From positions 1 to 51,761 of the forward strand of contig JAFDAS010000003.1 of assembly GCA_019313695.1 (NCBI GenBank): 51,761 nucleotides of DNA. The letters are read 5' to 3'. The notes below the pieces were generated by a model. That model worked only from the letters and a program-made list of their open reading frames with translations, did no database searches and was not told the origin of the DNA. Positions within the stretch are counted from its first letter, which is position 1. Every line of letters starts with the position of its first letter. Below are positions 24,035 through 30,231 of this stretch, piece by piece. Source of the DNA: Deltaproteobacteria bacterium. GTDB lineage: Bacteria; Desulfobacterota; Syntrophia; Syntrophales; UBA2210. The translations under genes were made by a program, and so were the position numbers.

Positions 24035-24964
24035 TCATCTTAAATACTCGAAGAATTTCTTCCAGATCAGATGAGTCAGCTTATGCGGAATCTTTCCCCT
24101 TTTGGAACCGAAAATAAGCCATCCCAATTTGCGATGATATCTTATAAAGGTACTGAACCTTGAGGCCGAGACTTTCCCCTTTCTCAGATACCAGCAGCGA
24201 GGCGCCTCCATGGCGGGCCATTTTCCCGATAAAACCTTCAAGGCTTCCATGGCGGCAAGGCTGGCAGCCATCCATTCAACGGGGCAGATGAGGGCGAGTG
24301 GACGATTCCCGGTAAAATATTCGAAGAACCAGTCAACGCGCCAGTCCCCTGAGGTAACGTAATTATACTGGGCGCAGCGATACTCTTTCGTGCGTATTAC
24401 GCTGACGAGGTCGTGATAATCAAGTTTGGGCACTCCAAACATGTCTTCCAGGGTGGGACTATTCCTCCTGAATACGCTGACCCATCCTGTTGTTCCTGAC
24501 GGCAGGCACAGCACAGCGGGGACTCCATGCTTTCTGGCTGTACGAAAAAGCAAGACACTGTAGGCAAGATCATCCACTGCCGGTATTACAATATCTCCGG
24601 AAAGAATTATACGGTCCATCTCTTCTCCCGCGGGGAGATGATTGTATGCGGTGATCTGGACATCAGGATTGATGGAAAGAACAGTGTCACGGATGACTTC
24701 AACTTTATTTTCCCCTATGGTATCACTGAAGCAGCCGATCTGACGATTCATGTCGGATGGAACATAGGTATCCTTGCCGGCCACAATCAGTTTCGTAACA
24801 CCGCAGCGGACCAGGAGAGTAGAGAGGAGTTCACCTGTGCCTGAATCTCCTATGATCACCACCCGGGAATCCCTTATTCGTTTCTGCTCATCAGCGGTAA
24901 AGACCCCGAGATTCCGGATGAACAGGTCATTATAGTTCATATCCATCATAGATTTATTTTTCAT
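24035..24964 (-). CDS. ThiF/MoeB-like E1 paralogue with altered glycine loop
   Basis: A 309-residue E1-like adenylyltransferase homologue. Rossmann loop Gly-Asp-Ser-Gly-Thr-Gly replaces the usual Gly-x-Gly-Gly-x-Gly. The ATP-site motif Pro-Ser-Asp-Met-Asn-Arg-Gln, a Gly-Glu-Asn-Lys and the Val-Asp-Asp aspartate are kept, as is a cysteine in Leu-Ile-Cys-Pro near the position used by MoeB/ThiF. The CxxC zinc pairs of MoeB are absent, and the basic aromatic C-terminus is longer than in MoeB. It overlaps its upstream paralogue by 11 bp. E1 enzymes adenylate the C-terminal Gly of ThiS/MoaD-like proteins; no such gene is adjacent. It could be the regulatory half of a heterodimer. Confidence 0.85.
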   Translation of the reverse strand: MKNKSMMDMNYNDLFIRNLGVFTADEQKRIRDSRVVIIGDSGTGELLSTLLVRCGVTKLIVAGKDTYVPSDMNRQIGCFSDTIGENKVEVIRDTVLSINPDVQITAYNHLPAGEEMDRIILSGDIVIPAVDDLAYSVLLFRTARKHGVPAVLCLPSGTTGWVSVFRRNSPTLEDMFGVPKLDYHDLVSVIRTKEYRCAQYNYVTSGDWRVDWFFEYFTGNRPLALICPVEWMAASLAAMEALKVLSGKWPAMEAPRCWYLRKGKVSASRFSTFIRYHRKLGWLIFGSKRGKIPHKLTHLIWKKFFEYLR

Positions 24965-25925
24965 ATGAATGATCGTGTGGGTGGTCCGTGGATTCCCTGT
25001 TTTTCATCCATCTATAATACAGGACCCACCATATGGATTGCAGCTTTTCCTGAAAAGGTCCAAACCGCGTTTGAAAAACCTTCCACATAAGCCTCCTCTG
25101 CCATACCAGAAGGGTTTGCAGGCAAAAACCATTGACGCGGTTGATCCTGATCCTGTTTCGCATAATACTCCAGTACCGTGGAGAAGCCACGGGCTTCCAC
25201 TTTCCACTCAGGCACTTCAATATTTCAAACGCACCCAGAGCAGAGCTCAACCACACGGTCGGACATATCTGGGTCGGAGGCAAATTCTCTTCTATAAAGT
25301 CACGATAATAGTCGATTCTCCAATCTGCCAGAGGAACATAAAAGTAAGTCCCGAATTTGTACTTTCGCATCTCAAGAATATCCCGGAGTTCTTCGTACGT
25401 TGAAAGTTTTGGAACACCCTCAATATCTTCCGGCAGCGGACTGTCGGGATTGATGATGCTGACATTCGCCCAGGTTCCTGATGGAACTACCATGAGTGAA
25501 GGTTTTCCTGATTTCTTCGCATCGCGAAAAACGAAAAGACTGAAGGCAAAATCGTCTGCAGCAGGGAAAACTAAATCAACCCCCGACATGAGTTTCGCAA
25601 TTTCAGCGTGTGTCAGCAGGGTTTCATGCACTGTAACTCTCGCCTCCGGATTGATCCTCAGGATATCATTCCTGACGACATGGGCTTTGTTCCGACCGAT
25701 TGTGTTTTCAAAGCAGCAGATTTGACGGTTCATGTTTGACGGACTATATGCGTCAAAGTCTACTAATATAAATTGACCGACTCCGGAACGGGCAAGCATG
25801 ATGGCAACTGTTGCTCCGATACCGCCACACCCGACAATCAGAATTTTTGACTTTCGTATCTTTTCCTGCTCTTCGTCGGAAAAGATGCCATAATTCCTTT
25901 GGAAAAGGTTTTTATATGTTGTCAT
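24954..25925 (-). CDS. ThiF/MoeB-like E1 adenylyltransferase
   Basis: A 323-residue E1-like protein with an intact nucleotide loop Gly-Cys-Gly-Gly-Ile-Gly near 33, Asp-Phe-Asp-Ala-Tyr-Ser-Pro-Ser-Asn-Met-Asn-Arg-Gln, Gly-Arg-Asn-Lys and Ala-Asp-Asp, the complete adenylation signature, and Gln-Ile-Cys-Pro-Thr near the catalytic-cysteine position. It lacks the zinc CxxC pairs. The last ~75 residues are basic and Trp-rich (Ile-Trp-Trp-Val-Leu-Tyr-Tyr-Arg-Trp) and may bind membrane. It is the middle gene of an operon with a membrane protein (16 bp upstream) and its own diverged paralogue. The setting next to a tungsten/molybdenum enzyme cluster suggests cofactor or protein-modification work; substrate unknown. 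Confidence 0.87.
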   Translation of the reverse strand: MTTYKNLFQRNYGIFSDEEQEKIRKSKILIVGCGGIGATVAIMLARSGVGQFILVDFDAYSPSNMNRQICCFENTIGRNKAHVVRNDILRINPEARVTVHETLLTHAEIAKLMSGVDLVFPAADDFAFSLFVFRDAKKSGKPSLMVVPSGTWANVSIINPDSPLPEDIEGVPKLSTYEELRDILEMRKYKFGTYFYVPLADWRIDYYRDFIEENLPPTQICPTVWLSSALGAFEILKCLSGKWKPVASPRYWSIMRNRIRINRVNGFCLQTLLVWQRRLMWKVFQTRFGPFQEKLQSIWWVLYYRWMKNRESTDHPHDHSYEK

Positions 25926-25941
25926 GTTTGTGAGATTTCTT

Positions 25942-26574
25942 TCAGTGTAGATTTATGCTAAACCGGCCGTGGACAAGAGCTGAAACCATGCAGACGGCAC
26001 CCGCGCTGATTGCAATAAAATAAGCCTTCGAAAAGGTCATGAAAATGTCCACTTCCACGGTATACGGAATGGAAGAATAGCCCGTAACGGGCTGACCGAT
26101 TCGATGAGTGGCAAAAAGGAGAGCCCCGTAGAAACCTGCCGTATACAGGAGCATAAACAGGCCGCCCCAGAATAAAAAGAGTTTCCCCTTTTCCCCTTCC
26201 ATTGTGCTTCCCCAGAAGACGAGAAAAAAGTATCCTGCCAGCATGAGAATGAGAAAAACAACGGCAACGATCGGTGTCTCGATAACGAATGATACGCCTT
26301 CTGGGGGCAGATCGTGTTGAAGAATAAAGGCATAGGCATTTATAGTGTAATAGTCTTCGTAAACTTTGGCATACCACCAGGGGAAAAAGAGACTTCCGGT
26401 GAAGACAATAGCTGCGAGGAGTGCCGGGGGATTGTACAGGGTAAACTGAAGAAAATGTTCATGTATCACCTTCAAAAAGCCGCCAGGCCCCGGAGGACCT
26501 TTTCCATCCTTCCATAATTTACGCTTCGCCGCGTCGTCGGCCAGCATATTTTTTAACAGGTCAGGAAAATTCAT
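25942..26574 (-). CDS. Four-helix membrane protein of unknown function
   Basis: A 210-residue integral membrane protein. Hydrophobic segments are near residues 48-75, 100-125, 132-155 and 185-205, with an extramembrane loop of about 25 residues after the first (containing Tyr-Ala-Lys-Val-Tyr-Glu-Asp-Tyr-Tyr). I recognise no family. It is the first gene of the operon with the two E1-like genes, only 16 bp from the next, so the three products likely work together, possibly with the E1 pair recruited to the membrane through their aromatic tails. Confidence 0.8.
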   Translation of the reverse strand: MNFPDLLKNMLADDAAKRKLWKDGKGPPGPGGFLKVIHEHFLQFTLYNPPALLAAIVFTGSLFFPWWYAKVYEDYYTINAYAFILQHDLPPEGVSFVIETPIVAVVFLILMLAGYFFLVFWGSTMEGEKGKLFLFWGGLFMLLYTAGFYGALLFATHRIGQPVTGYSSIPYTVEVDIFMTFSKAYFIAISAGAVCMVSALVHGRFSINLH

Positions 26575-26697
26575 TGTGATTCCATTGAAAGAGAAGTTCT
26601 TAACTTGCTCGATTTATTATATTACATTTCATCATCGTTCAAGATATTTTAATCTCCACGAGTTCAATCCTCCGAGTCCAAAAATTGCACCCATGCC

Positions 26698-27186
26698 CTA
26701 CAGGTCATACAGTGTTTCATCCACGCGGGGCGCCGACTGTCTGCGCTTTTTTCCGCCCATGCCTTCCAGAGAAAACAGGTCTTCACTGTCAAGTATATCG
26801 CCCATCTCTTCTTCTATCTTTTCAGGGTCTTCGCCCCTTTCCATCCTGCCCAGTGCCTCTTCCATCTCCGGTTTAAGGCTGAAACCGGCCGCTTCAGAGA
26901 GCTTTCTCATCATAGCCGCGGCCTGTCTGGGATCATCCCCGTCTATTTTTTCCACCTCCCTGCCCAGCATCTCCATCGCCCTTTCCATCTTCGATTCATC
27001 TATCGGGGGCAGGTTGTCCTCCGTCTCTCCCCTGTCCGAAGAGACCACGGAAAAAACCGACATCCGGCGTTGCAGTTTCCCGGTCTTGCAGCGGGGGCAG
27101 CAAGGCACCTTTTCGGTGTTGACCGATTTTGAAAAGAAATTGTAGATGGTGTTACACCTGGCGCAGTAAAATTCGTATATGGGCAT
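26698..27186 (-). CDS. FmdB-type zinc-ribbon protein
   Basis: A 162-residue protein whose first ~45 residues are an FmdB-family zinc ribbon: Met-Pro-Ile-Tyr-Glu-Phe, then Cys8-x2-Cys11 and Cys-Cys-Pro-Arg-Cys near 29-33. The rest is acidic and helical, with many Glu and Met, and without a recognised domain. FmdB proteins are small regulators or metal-binding factors of unclear role. It lies 123 bp upstream of the membrane/E1 operon in the same direction and may or may not share its transcript. The stretch 27187-27388 has no gene; TTGACA at 27335 could be the -35 of the riboswitch transcript. Confidence 0.85.
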   Translation of the reverse strand: MPIYEFYCARCNTIYNFFSKSVNTEKVPCCPRCKTGKLQRRMSVFSVVSSDRGETEDNLPPIDESKMERAMEMLGREVEKIDGDDPRQAAAMMRKLSEAAGFSLKPEMEEALGRMERGEDPEKIEEEMGDILDSEDLFSLEGMGGKKRRQSAPRVDETLYDL

Positions 27187-27388
27187 ATAAATCTTCTCCT
27201 GAATATTGCGTATTGCGGACGTCAGTCTATAACAACAACTGTTGCAAAATCAAGTCCTCAGCCTGCCCCGATCGGATATTATTCCTGGCCATGCGGGGGG
27301 CAGGGGAAGAGGGGAAGAGGGGGGCAAATTTCTCTTGACAAACAGGCATATTGGTGACAGAAGGGACGCGCTGAAAGTACAGGAAATG

Positions 27389-27471
27389 TCGAAAAAGGCA
27401 CAACCGCCGAAAGGCGGTGTCGCAAAGCCCCAAGTCTAATGCCGGAAGGTTATGATCGTCGGGCTGCCGGA
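27389..27471 (+). promoter_or_regulatory. GEMM (cyclic di-GMP-I / cGAMP class) riboswitch
   Basis: Conserved GEMM features occur in order: AAAAAGGCACAACC, the P1b hairpin CCGCC-GAAA-GGCGG with its GNRA tetraloop, the core GTCGCAAAGCCCC, AGTCTAA as tetraloop receptor side, and the closing ATGATCGTCGGGCTGCCGG. The 3' strand GGCTGCCGG (27462-27470) is perfectly complementary to CCGGCAGCC (27493-27501) in the terminator that follows. Whether c-di-GMP or 3',3'-cGAMP is bound cannot be decided by eye. It controls the histidine-kinase operon. Confidence 0.87.
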
Positions 27472-27484
27472 TATATTAACTGAT

Positions 27485-27523
27485 AACGCCGCCCGGCAGC
27501 CATGCCCGGTGGCGTTTTTTTTT
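27485..27523 (+). terminator. Riboswitch-controlled intrinsic terminator
   Basis: AACGCCGCCCGGCA and TGCCCGGTGGCGTT pair with a single C-C mismatch around GCCA, followed directly by nine Ts in total (27515-27523). The 5' arm overlaps the sequence complementary to the riboswitch 3' strand, giving mutually exclusive terminator and antiterminator folds. Confidence 0.88.
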
Positions 27524-27617
27524 GCTCCATTCTGCTTCATATTGACCAGGGATATAAAATGCCGGGGTGTTAATACAGTAAAATCCAACAGGGAAAGTGT
27601 TTCAGCGGTAACGCGCA

Positions 27618-28745
27618 ATGGAAAGAATTCTTCCCAAAACAAACCATCTTCGTTTGTGTGTCCTGGCGGCCATGGTGGCTGCCTGTGTCTGTCTGGAGTA
27701 TTATTTTCATGTCGTCCACGGCATAACCATCATCTACACTCACTTCTTCTATCTGCCCATCATCGCGGCCTCCTTCTGGTGGGGGGTGAAGGGCGGGCTT
27801 TCCGTGAGCGCGTCTCTGTTTCTGATACATATACTCTTCAGTCTCCCCTCTGCCAGCGCGGCCGACCTGGCCAGAGGGCTTATGTTTATTTTCGTGGGCG
27901 TAACGGCGGGAATCCTCGATGACAGGCACGTAAGGGCGAAAAAAGCCCTCCACAGTCTCTCCGCCCGACTTGAAGACAGGGTAAAAAGGCGCACCGCCGA
28001 TCTTGAAGAACGCGCCATTGAACTGACGACCGCGAACGAGGCATTAAACGCGGAAATCAAGAGGCGCAAAGAGGTTGAGATTCAACTTCGCGAGGCACTG
28101 AAAAAGAGGGAATCGCACCTCTCCGAAATCCATCACAGGCTCAGGAACAATCTGCAGGTCGTTTCAAGCACGCTCGATATAGGCAGCATGCAAACCCGCA
28201 GCCGGGAGGCGATTACCGCGATAGAAGATGCCAGATCCAAAATCCACACAATGGCGCTTATCCATTCACAGCTCTATGAAAGCGGAAACTTTGATCAGGT
28301 TGATATGGGGAGGCACATCCTGGAGATGACGGCCCTCATGGGACAGATCTATTCGGAGAAAAAGATGGTGGACTTTGATGTCCGGGTCTCCGACATTCAT
28401 CTTCCCCTGGCGCAGGCCGAGCCCTGCTCCCTCATCCTGAACGAACTCATCGCCAACGCCTGGAAGCACAGCTTCGCGGCGGGAGAGAAGGGAACAGTTC
28501 GGGTTTTGATGGAGATGACGAAAGGGGGCGGAATCCTGTTAATTGTCAGTGACGACGGCAGCCCCTTCCTGACGGAAGATGATTTTTTAAAGGCAAAGGG
28601 GCTTGGCCTCAGGCTTGTCAGGAATCTGGTCCGCAAGCAATTGAAAGGGAGTATTGATCTCAAACTGGACAATGGAACGGAGTTTATTATAAAATTCAAA
28701 AAACAGGAAGTGGACAAAGATGAAAAAAATCATGATAGTGGATGA
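27618..28745 (+). CDS. Membrane sensor histidine kinase (HisKA_2 type)
   Basis: A 375-residue kinase. Four hydrophobic segments occupy about residues 12-105 and form a membrane sensor without a large periplasmic domain. A coiled coil (about 110-165) leads to the phosphoacceptor Glu-Ile-His172-His173-Arg-Leu-Arg-Asn-Asn-Leu-Gln, typical of HisKA_2/HWE kinases, then an ATPase domain with Asn-Glu-Leu-Ile-Ala-Asn-Ala-Trp-Lys-His. Transcription is gated by the GEMM riboswitch and terminator just upstream. No strong ribosome site precedes ATG 27618. It overlaps the next gene by 26 bp. Confidence 0.9.
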   Translation: MERILPKTNHLRLCVLAAMVAACVCLEYYFHVVHGITIIYTHFFYLPIIAASFWWGVKGGLSVSASLFLIHILFSLPSASAADLARGLMFIFVGVTAGILDDRHVRAKKALHSLSARLEDRVKRRTADLEERAIELTTANEALNAEIKRRKEVEIQLREALKKRESHLSEIHHRLRNNLQVVSSTLDIGSMQTRSREAITAIEDARSKIHTMALIHSQLYESGNFDQVDMGRHILEMTALMGQIYSEKKMVDFDVRVSDIHLPLAQAEPCSLILNELIANAWKHSFAAGEKGTVRVLMEMTKGGGILLIVSDDGSPFLTEDDFLKAKGLGLRLVRNLVRKQLKGSIDLKLDNGTEFIIKFKKQEVDKDEKNHDSG

Positions 28746-30126
28746 TGAGGCGGCGGTAACCACACAGATGGAGGCGCGCCTCGAGAATATGGGATACGAT
28801 GTCACCCAGAGCGCCTCCTCAGGAAGTGAAGCGATAGAGTTCGCGAGACGTTTCCACCCGGACGCAGTGCTGATGGATATCGTCATGCCAAGCAGGGTCG
28901 ACGGCATTAACGCCACCAGGAAGATCAACAAAGAGATGGATATACCCGTCATATTCATGACCGCCTATGCCGACGACAAAACGGTAAAGAGGGCGATCGG
29001 AACAAATCCTTACGGATACATAGTAAAGCCCTTCCATGAAAAAGGGGTAAAGGCGTCCATCGAAGTCGCTCTTCACAAAAAAAGAATGGAGCAGCGGCTG
29101 GCAGAGAAAGACAAACAACTGAACCAGAGCGAACGAATGCTCCGCCTGATTACGGAAAACATGAATGACATGGTTCGCCTCATCGATGCAAATGGGAAAA
29201 AGCTCTATGTCAGTCCGTCACACAAAAGAGTGCTGGGTTATGACCCGGAGGAAAGGCTTGGCAGATCCGTTTTCGAGTGGGTTCACCCTGATGATATGGA
29301 AAAAGTTCAAAGGGCCTTTGCGGAAGCGGTTGCCGGTTTGACGCCTGGAATGGTCGAATACCGGGTGAGGCACGCGGAGGGACATTATGTATGGTTGGAA
29401 ACAACCGGCAATTTCGTACATGATGAGAATGGTCAGAATACAGTGGGAGTGCTGAATTCACGAGACATCACCGCCCACAAGCAGGCCGAAGAAGAAGTGC
29501 AGTACTACCAGGAACACATTAAACTCATCAACCAGATTCTCCGCCACGACCTTACGAATGACCTGGTGGTCATACAAAGCGCCCTGAACCTCTACCTCGA
29601 ATCTCCAGAAGAAGAATACCTGGACGAAATATTCTCCCGTTCGGGCAAATGCATTGAACTGATCAACCGGATGAGAGAGCTTGAATCATTCCTCTCCCGC
29701 CACAGTGAACTGAAGATGTACGACATGAAAGATGCCATAGATGAAACCATCAAGAACTATCCATTTATAGACTTTAAAGTCAAGGGCAGGGCCCACCAGG
29801 TCATGGCCGACGATTCTCTTGTTTCCGTCATAGACAACATCGTAAGAAACGCTGTCATTCACGGAAAGGCTGATAGAATCACAATAACCACAGGCAAAGA
29901 AAGAGATATGTGCGAAGTGCGCATTGCCGACAACGGGACAGGCATCCCCGATGATATAAAGGCAAATATCTTTGAAGAGGGATTCATGCACGGGGATACA
30001 GGCCACACCGGCATAGGTCTCCACATTGTGGAAAAGGCCATGGAGAGCTACGGCGGATATGCCTGGGTTGAGGACAACGAGCCGAAGGGAGCCGTCATTG
30101 TACTGAGATTCAGGAGGGTGAAATGA
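28720..30126 (+). CDS. Hybrid REC-PAS-histidine kinase
   Basis: A 468-residue signalling protein. The receiver domain (1-120) has the Asp-Asp-Glu acidic pocket, phosphoacceptor Asp53 in Leu-Met-Asp53-Ile-Val-Met-Pro and the Lys of Val-Lys-Pro-Phe. A PAS domain (about 140-260) is followed by a kinase core with His276 (Leu-Arg-His-Asp-Leu-Thr-Asn-Asp) and an ATP-binding domain with Asn-Ala-Val, Asp-Asn-Gly-Thr-Gly-Ile-Pro and Gly-Ile-Gly-Leu-His-Ile-Val. It probably takes phosphate from the upstream kinase and signals on; no DNA-binding output is present. The His-Asp-Leu-Thr-Asn type is unusual in bacteria and recalls archaeal-style kinases. Confidence 0.9.
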   Translation: MKKIMIVDDEAAVTTQMEARLENMGYDVTQSASSGSEAIEFARRFHPDAVLMDIVMPSRVDGINATRKINKEMDIPVIFMTAYADDKTVKRAIGTNPYGYIVKPFHEKGVKASIEVALHKKRMEQRLAEKDKQLNQSERMLRLITENMNDMVRLIDANGKKLYVSPSHKRVLGYDPEERLGRSVFEWVHPDDMEKVQRAFAEAVAGLTPGMVEYRVRHAEGHYVWLETTGNFVHDENGQNTVGVLNSRDITAHKQAEEEVQYYQEHIKLINQILRHDLTNDLVVIQSALNLYLESPEEEYLDEIFSRSGKCIELINRMRELESFLSRHSELKMYDMKDAIDETIKNYPFIDFKVKGRAHQVMADDSLVSVIDNIVRNAVIHGKADRITITTGKERDMCEVRIADNGTGIPDDIKANIFEEGFMHGDTGHTGIGLHIVEKAMESYGGYAWVEDNEPKGAVIVLRFRRVK

Positions 30127-30163
30127 GGACTTTCCCTGGAAAGCAGTTTTGGGTTGAAAATTA

Positions 30164-30225
30164 GTGGGTGAGTAGGTGAGTAGGTGAGTGGGTAAGTCAA
30201 TATGTGACCACCCACTTACCCACTC
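30164..30225. terminator. Tandem GTAGGTGA repeat and convergent hairpin
   Basis: Four imperfect 8-bp units (consensus GTAGGTGA) run from 30164 into the hairpin GAGTGGGTAAGT (30186-30197) / ACTTACCCACTC (30214-30225), a perfect 12-bp stem. It lies between the convergent kinase and uvrA genes and may stop transcription in both directions, though no T-run follows. Confidence 0.55.
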
Positions 30226-30231
30226 AACGAT

